This document shows, piece after piece, positions 1-6,344 of a DNA stretch of 8,252 nucleotides. The notes beneath the pieces were generated by a model, which made no database searches, was not told the DNA's origin, and saw only the letters and a list, made by a program, of their open reading frames with translations. The stretch comes from Prevotella sp. UBA3776. GTDB lineage: Bacteria > Bacteroidota > Bacteroidia > Bacteroidales > Bacteroidaceae. A program made the translations under genes and the position numbers. The DNA is taken from contig DFFM01000036.1 of NCBI GenBank assembly GCA_002369515.1, forward strand, positions 1-8,252, written 5' to 3'. Within the stretch, counting starts at the first letter, position 1. Every line of letters begins with the position of its first letter.

Positions 1-644
1 TCTGGACCCACGATGCCTTCCGCGTGGGCGAGGACGGTCCTACCCACGAGCCTGTGGAGCAGGAAGCCCAGATTCGCCTGATGGAGAAACTGAAGAACCA
101 CCATGGCCGCAACTCCGTGCTCGTGGTTCGTCCCGCCGACGCCGAGGAGACCACCGTCTGCTGGCGCATGGCCATGGAGAACACTGAAACTCCGACCGGT
201 CTCATCTTCTCGCGTCAGAACATCGACATGCTGCCCGAGGGCAACGACTACAGCCAGGCTCAGAAGGGTGCCTACGTAGTGGCAGGAAGCGACGAGGACT
301 ACGATGTCATCATGCTGGCCAGCGGTTCAGAGGTGAGCACACTTGAGGCCGGTGCCAAGCTGCTGCGCGAAGACGGCGTGAAGGTGCGCATCGTGAGTGT
401 GCCCAGCGAGGGTCTGTTCCGCTCGCAACCTGTTGAATATCAGCAGAGTGTTTTGCCTGCAGGAAAGAAAAAGTTTGGTCTCACTGCCGGTTTGCCCGTC
501 ACGCTCGAAGGGCTGGTAGGTGCCGACGGTTGCGTGTGGGGTCTGCAGAGCTTCGGATTCTCCGCCCCCTACAAGGTTCTCGACGAGAAACTGGGCTACA
601 CAGGCCAAAATGTTTACGAACAAGTTAAGAAACTGCTTGCCTAA
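1..644 (+). CDS. tkt: Transketolase, C-terminal part (5' end cut by window)
   Basis: Transketolase moves two-carbon ketol units between sugar phosphates in the non-oxidative pentose phosphate pathway, using thiamine diphosphate in the cytoplasm. The open frame runs from base 3 with no start codon, so the N-terminal cofactor-binding domain lies outside the window; about 213 residues remain. The piece begins with the family signature THD...GEDGPTHEPVEQ, whose Asp and His (visible residues 11 and 15) correspond to substrate-contacting residues in E. coli TktA. The motifs VRPAD and IFSRQN (visible residue about 70, with the sugar-phosphate-binding Arg) follow. The C-terminal domain includes MLASGSEV, VSVPS and SFGFSAPYKVL. 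A GTG at base 24 is internal and not the real start. The TAA stop shares its last A with the ATG of rpiB, which suggests translational coupling. Identification is very secure; only the 5' extent is unknown. Confidence 0.97.
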   Translation, partial: WTHDAFRVGEDGPTHEPVEQEAQIRLMEKLKNHHGRNSVLVVRPADAEETTVCWRMAMENTETPTGLIFSRQNIDMLPEGNDYSQAQKGAYVVAGSDEDYDVIMLASGSEVSTLEAGAKLLREDGVKVRIVSVPSEGLFRSQPVEYQQSVLPAGKKKFGLTAGLPVTLEGLVGADGCVWGLQSFGFSAPYKVLDEKLGYTGQNVYEQVKKLLA

Positions 645-1093
645 TGGACATAAAGTGTGTTGGAGTAGCCAGCGACCACGCTGGCTACCCTCTGAAGAAA
701 TACGTTCTTCAGTATCTCGAGGAGCACGGCTATCCTTACAAGGATTACGGCACATGGAGCGATGCTCAAGTAGATTATCCCGACTTTGGCCACGCGCTGG
801 CAGAAGGCATAGAGAGTGGCGAGGTTTATCCTGGCATTGGCGTCTGTGGCAGCGGCGAAGGCATCAGCATGACGCTCAACAAGCATCAAGGCGTCCGCGC
901 CGGCTTGGCTTGGCAACCTGAAATCGCCCATCTCATCCGCCAGCACAACGACGCCAACGTGCTCGTTATGCCCGGCCGGTTCATCGACAACAAGATGGCC
1001 GAGAAAATCATGGACGAGTTCTTCAAGACCACCTTCGAGGGTGGCCGCCACCAGCGCCGTGTCGAGAAAATACCGGTAGCCCCGAAAGAATAG
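644..1093 (+). CDS. rpiB: Ribose-5-phosphate isomerase B
   Basis: RpiB interconverts ribose 5-phosphate and ribulose 5-phosphate, feeding the transketolase encoded just upstream. The 149-residue length is normal for the RpiB/LacAB family. Visible family motifs are SDHAG (residues 10-14), DYPDF (44-48), the active-site loop GVCGSGEGISMTLNKHQGVR (66-85) with the presumed catalytic base Cys68, RQHNDANVL (99-107) with His101 equivalent to E. coli His99, and EGGRHQRRV (132-140). Ser70 stands where E. coli RpiB has Thr in the same loop, a common conservative change. The ATG overlaps the transketolase stop by one base (TAATG), fixing the start and implying co-transcription. No Shine-Dalgarno sequence is evident, as is usual in Bacteroidetes. 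A strong hairpin terminator lies 70 bases after the stop. Confidence 0.97.
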   Translation: MDIKCVGVASDHAGYPLKKYVLQYLEEHGYPYKDYGTWSDAQVDYPDFGHALAEGIESGEVYPGIGVCGSGEGISMTLNKHQGVRAGLAWQPEIAHLIRQHNDANVLVMPGRFIDNKMAEKIMDEFFKTTFEGGRHQRRVEKIPVAPKE

Positions 1094-1164
1094 GAACGAC
1101 AGTTCCCGTCTGGCAAGCTTTCTGTAGCATCCAGAAAGACGCTGAGAATCACTCAATCTACCCC

Positions 1165-1218
1165 AAACGCATTCGGGCCGGGTTCGCAATCGTGAACCCG
1201 GCCCGAATACGTTTTTTT
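1165..1218 (+). terminator. Intrinsic terminator after tkt-rpiB
   Basis: A 15-bp perfect GC-rich stem (1171-1185 with 1194-1208) carries an 8-base loop. It is extended by five more pairs (1165-1169 with 1210-1214) beyond one C/A mismatch, and a run of seven T follows at 1212-1218. This is a classic rho-independent terminator for the upstream + strand genes. It also lies between two convergent genes (rpiB and araC), but only three A precede the left arm, so it would be weak for the minus strand. Confidence 0.93.
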
Positions 1219-1237
1219 CAACATCACTGCAGCTCTG

Positions 1238-2119
1238 CTATTTGCTCCCCCGATATGCCAATGGCGAGACACCCGATTTCTGCTTGAAGAAATTGGTGAA
1301 TGCCGACTGGTCGTTGAACGACAAATCGTCGGCTATCTCGCCAATGGTCATTGACGAAGTCTTCAACAGCCGACATGCCTCATTGTAGAGGAAACTCGAC
1401 AAATAGCCATAGACGGTGTTGCCGCTGATTTCGCGCACAGTTCGCGAAAGGTATGCCGTGGTGATGTTGAGTTTGTCGGCATAGAATTTCACCTGCCGTT
1501 CGCGCCGATAGTTCTGAGCGGCCAGATAGATGAATATCTTGAAGATGTTCTCCTTGTGCTTCAGGTCGTGGGTGGCTACGGTGTCGCCATAGATTTGTTC
1601 TGCCAGAAACAGCTGCATGATGTGAATCTGATACTTCAGCATCTCACCTTTATATATATGGGGCTGCTGGATGGCCTTGCGTATTTGCTGATAGTGGTCG
1701 TACAGTTCGGAAGCCTTCGACTCGTCGAGATGGAACACGGGCAGCGTGTCGAAGAATTCGTAGGGAATGGTGCCCCGCAAGTGTTCGTCCATGTTGAGCA
1801 ACTGCTCAAAATAGCCCGCCTCCACCAACAGATGCACAGCCGCCGCCCGTGGCGAGCAGCCCTGGTACAGAATGGAGCGGTGAGGGGGCATCACCATCAT
1901 GTCGTGCATGTTCAAGTGCAGGCTGCGCCCACTGATGGTGTAGTCGGCACTGCCATAGATCATGAGCACCACCGAGTAGAAATTCACCATGATGGCTCCA
2001 GGATTAGGATTCTGCATGAAACCCTGGTTCATGTCCATGAAGGCTATGGAAGCACCATAAATGTCGTGCAAGTTGTAGCGCCCGGCAAATTCGGGGAGGT
2101 TATAGATTTGAACATTCAT
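1238..2119 (-). CDS. AraC-family transcriptional regulator
   Basis: This is a DNA-binding regulator of 293 residues. The C-terminal ~95 residues form the AraC double helix-turn-helix. The first unit contains YADKLNITTAYLSRTVREIS and the second IGEIADDLSFNDQSAFTNFF, followed by the diagnostic KQKSGVSPLAYR tail. The N-terminal ~190 residues look like the cupin-type sensing half of the family; no ligand can be named. I chose the ATG at 2119 (MNVQIYNLPEF). An upstream in-frame ATG at 2167 would add 16 residues that read like translated intergenic DNA and would leave only about 15 bases after the predicted transcription start. The gene is divergent from the dcuB-ansB-porin-aspA operon and shares its 396-base control region, making it a plausible regulator of that operon, although this is inference from position only. 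Confidence 0.95.
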   Translation of the reverse strand: MNVQIYNLPEFAGRYNLHDIYGASIAFMDMNQGFMQNPNPGAIMVNFYSVVLMIYGSADYTISGRSLHLNMHDMMVMPPHRSILYQGCSPRAAAVHLLVEAGYFEQLLNMDEHLRGTIPYEFFDTLPVFHLDESKASELYDHYQQIRKAIQQPHIYKGEMLKYQIHIMQLFLAEQIYGDTVATHDLKHKENIFKIFIYLAAQNYRRERQVKFYADKLNITTAYLSRTVREISGNTVYGYLSSFLYNEACRLLKTSSMTIGEIADDLSFNDQSAFTNFFKQKSGVSPLAYRGSK

Positions 2120-2187
2120 ACAAGATGGCAAATAATAAAAGGCAAGGCTGCCAATTAAGGTTAGCAATTCTCATGTTTCATTGGTTG

Positions 2188-2195
2188 CAAAGATA
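2188..2195 (-). promoter_or_regulatory. Bacteroidetes -7 box for araC
   Basis: Read on the minus strand, the sequence is TATCTTTG, a full match to the Bacteroidetes sigma-ABfr -7 consensus TAnnTTTG. Transcription would start near 2181, giving a leader of about 60 bases to the chosen ATG at 2119. No good TTTG -33 element is visible at the usual distance, which may mean a weak or activator-dependent promoter. Confidence 0.65.
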
Positions 2196-2224
2196 CAAAA
2201 AAAAAGCCTGAATCCACCGTGTTT

Positions 2225-2240
2225 TGGCGTAAAAATGCCA
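2225..2240. repeat. Short palindrome, candidate operator
   Basis: TGGCGTAAAAATGCCA is an inverted repeat with TGGC/GCCA arms, a G-T wobble and a T-A pair around AAAA. It sits about 30 bp upstream of the araC -7 box, inside the divergent control region. A nearly identical 17-bp word (one extra A) occurs at 7819-7835 in the terminator of the same operon. Operator function is speculation. Confidence 0.4.
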
Positions 2241-2248
2241 TTCTGAGG

Positions 2249-2270
2249 GGCTTTTTCAGCCTTTTTTTTG
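2249..2270 (+). terminator. Weak terminator-like hairpin
   Basis: GGCT (2249-2252) can pair with AGCC (2258-2261) across a 5-base loop, followed by eight T. The stem is only four pairs and no + strand gene lies just upstream. If real, it would stop antisense transcripts leaving the back of araC. Low confidence. Confidence 0.2.
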
Positions 2271-2358
2271 TTTTTTCCTGGCCTTTCCCTCTATTTCCCA
2301 CAGAGGGGTTGAAACGCATTTGGTTCGTTTTTTACAAAATCTGTTCCTTTTTTTGTAA

Positions 2359-2388
2359 ATTGACTTTGTCCAAAATGCACTAACTTTG
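2359..2388 (+). promoter_or_regulatory. Bacteroidetes promoter for the dcuB operon
   Basis: TAACTTTG at 2381-2388 matches the -7 consensus TAnnTTTG exactly. ATTG at 2359-2362, 18 bases upstream, resembles the -33 TTTG element at nearly normal spacing. Transcription would start near 2395, leaving a leader of about 120 bases before the dcuB ATG at 2516. Confidence 0.7.
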
Positions 2389-2412
2389 CCATCGGAAACA
2401 AACCAAGAAACC

Positions 2413-2497
2413 AACCTTGTAAAAAACCTTAGGTCGATTCAACCTTTGACAACCCAACCTTGAGGTCCCCCAAAAAGACCTTCAGACTATTAACCTT
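2413..2497 (+). repeat. AACCTT-word repeats in the dcuB leader
   Basis: AACCTT occurs five times (2413, 2425, 2441, 2456 and 2492) and GACCTT once (2477) within 85 bases of the predicted untranslated leader. The words are irregularly spaced. They could be a binding site series for an RNA- or DNA-binding protein, or simply compositional bias; the sequence does not decide. Confidence 0.5.
2459..2485 (+). other. Leader hairpin upstream of dcuB
   Basis: Bases 2459-2467 can pair with 2477-2485 (nine positions, one mismatch and one G-T pair) around a 9-base loop of C and A. It lies about 30 bases before the dcuB start. No T tract follows, so it is not a terminator. It may affect translation or mRNA stability. 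Confidence 0.3.
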
Positions 2498-2515
2498 AAA
2501 AAAACTAACACATTT

Positions 2516-3862
2516 ATGGCAACGGCAATCGTTCTTCTTCAGTTGGCCATCGTGCTGTCACTCATTTTCATCGGTGCCCGTGTGGGCAGCATCGGACTGG
2601 GTATATACGGCATGGTCGGCGTTTTCATTCTCGTGTTCCTTTTTGGTCTGCAGCCAGGCAAACTGCCCATCGACGTGATGCTCATCATCGTGAGCGTCAT
2701 CACGGCTGCCGCAGCCTTACAGGCCGCCGGCGGTTTGGACTATCTGGTGGGATTGGCCGCCAAGTTTCTGCGCAAACACCCTGACCACATCACCTATTAC
2801 GGACCGCTCACCACGTGGCTCTTCTGTCTGGTGGCAGGCACGGCGCACACCTCTTATTCATTGCTCCCCATCATCTCTGAAATAGCCAAAAACAGCAAGA
2901 TACGCCCGGAACGCCCCATGACGGTGGCCACCATCGCCGCCTCTCTGGGCATTACGGGCAGTCCTGTTTCTGCCGCCACCGCCGCCATCATCAGCACCGA
3001 CCTGCTGGGCGGCCAGGGCATAGAGCTGAAAGACATCATGATTGTCTGCATCCCGGCTTCGCTCATCGCCATTCTGGTGGCCTCTTTCGTGCAGAACCAC
3101 ATTGGAAAAGAACTTGAGGACGACCCCGAATACCAGCGCCGTGTGAAGGAAGGGCTCATCAATCCTGAGCGCGAGGCCGAACTGATGAAGCAGTTTGAGA
3201 CCAACCCCAACCCGCGCGCCAAATACTCAGTGATAGCCTTCCTGCTGGGCGTGTTCCTGGTGGTGCTGTTCGGCAGTGCTCCCTCGCTGCGTCCTTCGTT
3301 CGAGGTCAACGGCGAGCAGATAACACTGGGTATGCCCGAGTGCATTGAGATCATCATGATGTCGATAGCCGCCCTGATCCTGTTGGTGGGCAAGGCCGAC
3401 GTGAAGAAGGCCGTCACGGGCAACGTGTTCGGTGCCGGCATGAACGCCATGGTCTCCATATTCGGTATTGCCTGGATGGGCGACACCTTCTTCAACGGCA
3501 ACCTGGAGTTCTTCAAGACCCACATCGCCGACATCGTCACCCAGTATCCGTTCCTCTTCTCCGTGGCACTGTTCTTCATGAGCATCATGCTCTTCTCACA
3601 GGCCGCCACCGTGCGCACCCTCTATCCGCTTGGCATCGGCCTGGGCATTTCGCCCTTGGCGCTAGTAGCCATGTTCCCGGCTGTGAACGGCTACTTCTTC
3701 ATCCCCAACTACCCAACTGAGGTGGCCGCCATCAACTTCGACACCACCGGCACGACGCGCATAGGAAAGTACGTTCTCAACCATTCGTTCCAGCTCTCGG
3801 GCTTCATCACCACCTTCGTCTCGATTGGTGTGGGCTATCTCATCATCACCTTCCTCTACTAG
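2516..3862 (+). CDS. dcuB: Anaerobic C4-dicarboxylate transporter, DcuA/DcuB family
   Basis: This inner-membrane carrier takes up aspartate, fumarate or malate in exchange for succinate under anaerobic conditions. Its 448 residues match the family length (E. coli DcuB 446). It is hydrophobic throughout, with about ten to twelve membrane segments, for example near residues 4-22, 24-46, 54-72, 170-195, 237-255, 278-292, 345-363 and 430-447. Family signatures include LQPGKLPIDVML (45-56), QAAGGLDYLV, IRPERPM, GITGSPVSAATAA, GIAWMGDTFF and FDTTGTTRIGKYVLNHSF near the C-terminus. Compared from memory with E. coli, the N-terminal third reads more like DcuB and the C-terminal half more like DcuA, so the subtype symbol is provisional. 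It is the first gene of the putative asparagine/aspartate operon, preceded by a clear Bacteroidetes promoter and an A-rich start region. The ansB gene starts 144 bases after its stop. Confidence 0.95.
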   Translation: MATAIVLLQLAIVLSLIFIGARVGSIGLGIYGMVGVFILVFLFGLQPGKLPIDVMLIIVSVITAAAALQAAGGLDYLVGLAAKFLRKHPDHITYYGPLTTWLFCLVAGTAHTSYSLLPIISEIAKNSKIRPERPMTVATIAASLGITGSPVSAATAAIISTDLLGGQGIELKDIMIVCIPASLIAILVASFVQNHIGKELEDDPEYQRRVKEGLINPEREAELMKQFETNPNPRAKYSVIAFLLGVFLVVLFGSAPSLRPSFEVNGEQITLGMPECIEIIMMSIAALILLVGKADVKKAVTGNVFGAGMNAMVSIFGIAWMGDTFFNGNLEFFKTHIADIVTQYPFLFSVALFFMSIMLFSQAATVRTLYPLGIGLGISPLALVAMFPAVNGYFFIPNYPTEVAAINFDTTGTTRIGKYVLNHSFQLSGFITTFVSIGVGYLIITFLY

Positions 3863-3902
3863 AAGGCAATAGAGCTGCCAGCATTTCCAGAACCGCCCAA
3901 TA

Positions 3903-3928
3903 AGCCGGAACATCCCAAACGACCGGCT
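3903..3928 (+). other. Small inverted repeat between dcuB and ansB
   Basis: AGCCGG (3903-3908) is complementary to CCGGCT (3923-3928) across a 14-base gap. No T run follows and no TAnnTTTG box is found in this 144-base spacer. I read it as a possible RNA processing or stability hairpin inside an operon rather than a terminator. Confidence 0.25.
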
Positions 3929-4006
3929 GCTCGGGAACCAGAAAAAACAAGGAAAACAACCTAGAAAAGAATAAAGATAATCACTAACCCTTAAACAAAA
4001 AAGATT

Positions 4007-5056
4007 ATGAAAACATTGCGTAACATGATGGTGCTCTTAGCACTGTTGGTATCAGTAAACATCGTTGCAAAACCCAAAATTCGCATCATCGCCACCGGCG
4101 GCACCATCGCCGGAGTAAGTGCATCGGCTACATCGTCGGCCTACAGCGCCGGACAGGTGGGCGTACAGACACTGATCGACGCCGTTCCCCAGATGCTCGA
4201 CCTGGCCGACGTCAGCGGCGAACAGCTCGTCAACATTGGTTCTCAGGACATGAACGACGAGGTGTGGCTCAAGCTGGCCAAGCGCATCAACCAATTGCTC
4301 AACCAGGAAGGCTATGACGGCATCGTCATCACTCACGGAACCGACACCATGGAAGAAACCGCCTACTTCCTCAACCTGACCGTCAAGAGCGACAAACCGG
4401 TCATCCTCGTAGGCTCCATGCGCCCCTCTACCGGCATCAGCGCCGATGGTCCCGGCAACCTCTATGCAGGCGTTGCCGCTGCCGCCAGCCCCACATCGAA
4501 GGGCCGTGGCGTGATGTGCTGCATGAACAACCTGCTGCTCGACGCCAAGGATGTCATCAAGATGCACACCACCGACGTGGCCACCTTCCAGGGTGCCAAC
4601 TACGGCAAAGTGGGCTATGTATATAACGGCGAGGCCATCTACAACCGCGACATCGCCAACGCTCACACCACAAAGAGCGAATTCGACGTCGAGAACCTGA
4701 CCGAGCTGCCCAAGGTAGGCATCGTTTACGGCTACGCCAACTGCTCTCCGCTGCCCATGCAGGCATTCGTTGACGCCAACTTCGACGGCATCGTGCTGGC
4801 AGGTGTAGGCGACGGCAACTTCTACAAGGATGTGTTCGACGTTGCTCTGAAGGCCCGCGAGAAGGGCATCAACGTTGTTCGTTCGTCGCGCGTACCCACC
4901 GGCCCCACCTGTCTGAACGGCGAGGTTGACGACGCCAAGTATCACTTCGTGGCCGCTCTGACGCTCAACCCGCAGAAGGCTCGTGTGCTGCTCATGCTCG
5001 CCCTGACCAAGACCCGCGACTGGCAGGAAATCCAGAAATACTTCCAGAAATACTAA
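4007..5056 (+). CDS. ansB: Type II (periplasmic) L-asparaginase
   Basis: AnsB hydrolyses L-asparagine to L-aspartate and ammonia. The 349-residue protein opens with a Sec signal peptide: a Lys/Arg-containing start, a hydrophobic core at residues 8-20 and likely cleavage after VNIVA (residue 21), so it acts in the periplasm. All expected active-site residues are present by comparison with E. coli AnsB: nucleophile Thr33 in ATGGTIAG, Tyr46 in AYSAGQVGV, Ser79 in NIGSQDM, the Thr112-Asp113 pair in THGTDTMEETAYF, Lys185 in DVIKMHTTDVATF and Glu306 in EVDDAKY. The ending LNPQKARVLLMLALT is also typical. The cysteine pair forming the E. coli disulfide appears absent; the cysteines here are elsewhere (171, 172, 246, 302). 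The gene lies between the transporter and porin genes, with its product one step upstream of AspA. The leader is A-rich without a Shine-Dalgarno sequence. Confidence 0.97.
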   Translation: MKTLRNMMVLLALLVSVNIVAKPKIRIIATGGTIAGVSASATSSAYSAGQVGVQTLIDAVPQMLDLADVSGEQLVNIGSQDMNDEVWLKLAKRINQLLNQEGYDGIVITHGTDTMEETAYFLNLTVKSDKPVILVGSMRPSTGISADGPGNLYAGVAAAASPTSKGRGVMCCMNNLLLDAKDVIKMHTTDVATFQGANYGKVGYVYNGEAIYNRDIANAHTTKSEFDVENLTELPKVGIVYGYANCSPLPMQAFVDANFDGIVLAGVGDGNFYKDVFDVALKAREKGINVVRSSRVPTGPTCLNGEVDDAKYHFVAALTLNPQKARVLLMLALTKTRDWQEIQKYFQKY

Positions 5057-5102
5057 TCGGTAGCCATCACTACAGTCTCCACTAACCATAAATAGAAAAA
5101 CT

Positions 5103-6269
5103 ATGAACAAAACACTATTGCTAGCCCTGCTCTTCGTGCCCGCAACAATGATGGCGCAGCAGGACAAAGACGCCTCGGCAGGCGAGGAATCGCTGTTCGA
5201 GAAAGTAACGAAGATAGAGAAGAAGCAGGACAACTTCCACTTCCTGCTCAACCTCAACAACAGTTTTGACATCAACCAGGCCGACGGCGACTTCCAGAAT
5301 GCCAAGTTCAACATGCGCCAAATCCGCATCGAGGCAAAGGGAAACATCAACGACACCTTCTCCTTCCGCTGGCGCCAGCGTTTGAACCGCAACAACTCGC
5401 CCGCCCCTGACGGCATCGACAACATGCCCGCATCGTCCATCGACGTGGCTGGCATCGGTGTCAAGGTGAACGACAAGTTCTCCATGTTCCTCGGTAAGCA
5501 GTGCGCCGCCTACGGTGGTGTGGAATTCGACCTCAACCCCATTGAGATTTACGAGTACTCCGACATGGTGGACTACATGAGCAACTTCCTCACTGGTGCC
5601 AACTTCCAGTTCCAGCTCACCCCCGAACACCAACTGCAGCTGCAGGTGCTCGACAGCCGCAGCGGCAGCATGAGCGACATGTATGGTGACGGCTATGAGC
5701 AGTCCAAGGTGCCCCTGGTTTACACCGCCAACTGGAACGGCAGTTTCGGCAATGTGTTCAAGACACGTTGGAGCTACTCGCTCATGAGCCAGGCCAAAGG
5801 CTATCGCAGCCACTACATTGCACTGGGCAACGAAGTGACCGTCAACAATTTCGACGCTTTCTTCGACGTGATGTACATGCGCGAGGGCATCGACCGCGAG
5901 GGCATCGTCTCGAGCTTCGTAGGCAACAATGCAGCTGGCGGACACCAGAACGACGCTGAGTATCTCTCGTTCGTGATGAAGGCTCAGTATCGCTTCGCCC
6001 CGAAGTGGAACGCCTTTGTGAAGGGCATGGTTGAGAACGAAGGATTCTCGAAAGCCAACGGAGCCATTGAAAAAGGCAAGTACCGCACCGCACTGGGCTA
6101 CTTCGCCGGTCTGGAGTATTATCCCATGAAGAACAGCAACCTGCACTTCTTCCTCACCTATGTGGGCCGCCACTACAGCTACACCGACCGTGCCAAGGCA
6201 TTCGGCTGCGACGACTACAGCACCAACCGCATTTCCATCGGTTACATCTGGCAGTTGCCAATGTTCTAA
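5103..6269 (+). CDS. Outer-membrane porin, Porin O/P-like
   Basis: The 388-residue protein has a clear signal peptide (MNKTLLLALLFVPATMMA, cleavage before QQDKD). A short charged, coiled-coil-like segment (about residues 29-45, EKVTKIEKKQDNF) precedes the barrel, as in many Bacteroidetes phosphate-selective-porin-like (Porin_O_P) proteins. The section KFNMRQIRIEAKGNINDTFS fits the first barrel strands of that family. The rest alternates polar and aromatic residues in amphipathic strands and ends in GYIWQLPMF, with the terminal Phe expected of a barrel-assembly signal. It starts 46 bases after ansB with no promoter or terminator between, and aspA follows 75 bases later, so it is very probably co-transcribed. 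From context I infer that it admits asparagine, aspartate or dicarboxylates. The family name phosphate-selective should not be taken literally, and the true substrate is unknown. Confidence 0.85.
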   Translation: MNKTLLLALLFVPATMMAQQDKDASAGEESLFEKVTKIEKKQDNFHFLLNLNNSFDINQADGDFQNAKFNMRQIRIEAKGNINDTFSFRWRQRLNRNNSPAPDGIDNMPASSIDVAGIGVKVNDKFSMFLGKQCAAYGGVEFDLNPIEIYEYSDMVDYMSNFLTGANFQFQLTPEHQLQLQVLDSRSGSMSDMYGDGYEQSKVPLVYTANWNGSFGNVFKTRWSYSLMSQAKGYRSHYIALGNEVTVNNFDAFFDVMYMREGIDREGIVSSFVGNNAAGGHQNDAEYLSFVMKAQYRFAPKWNAFVKGMVENEGFSKANGAIEKGKYRTALGYFAGLEYYPMKNSNLHFFLTYVGRHYSYTDRAKAFGCDDYSTNRISIGYIWQLPMF

Positions 6270-6317
6270 CCCGCAAAACACACCGGGTGGCAGAACGAAA
6301 CAACAAAAAAAAAAACG

Positions 6318-6325
6318 TATAATTG
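6318..6325 (+). promoter_or_regulatory. Possible internal -7 box before aspA
   Basis: TATAATTG matches seven of eight consensus positions of TAnnTTTG and lies 20 bases before the aspA ATG, in a 75-base spacer rich in A runs. No -33 TTTG is visible at the right distance. A secondary promoter giving extra aspA transcription is possible, but AT-rich chance is equally likely. Confidence 0.25.
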
Positions 6326-6344
6326 TAAAAATAAAAAAAACATT

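Larger units (their letters stand above)
2120..2515. promoter_or_regulatory. Divergent control region between araC and the dcuB operon
   Basis: This is a 396-base gene-free stretch, strongly AT-rich with several A and T tracts. It holds a -7 box for araC, a -33/-7 promoter for dcuB, a small palindrome at 2225-2240, a second inverted repeat CCCTCT/AGAGGG (2287-2292 with 2302-2307, 9-base gap), and a roughly 120-base transcribed leader upstream of dcuB with repeated AACCTT words. I see no credible small gene. The two inverted repeats are candidate operator sites, but this is not shown by the sequence. Confidence 0.8.

Noticed and set aside
1556..2158. A 200-codon + strand frame opposite araC
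   Set aside because: It is antisense to a clear AraC-family gene, with His/Val-rich low-complexity translation and no promoter.
2120..2167. N-terminal extension of the AraC protein from the ATG at 2167
   Set aside because: The 16 added residues do not resemble the family N-terminus, and the predicted transcription start would leave almost no leader; the ATG at 2119 is preferred.
4052..5485. A long minus-strand open frame (477 codons) opposite ansB and the start of the porin gene
   Set aside because: It lies antisense to two genes with unmistakable families and crosses their boundary. Its translation has no recognisable motif and the Val/His/Ala bias expected from reading GC-rich codons backwards.
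5121..6281. A minus-strand open frame (386 codons) opposite the porin gene
   Set aside because: It is a reverse shadow of the porin: heavily biased to Val, Ala, Glu and His, with no domain, signal or promoter.
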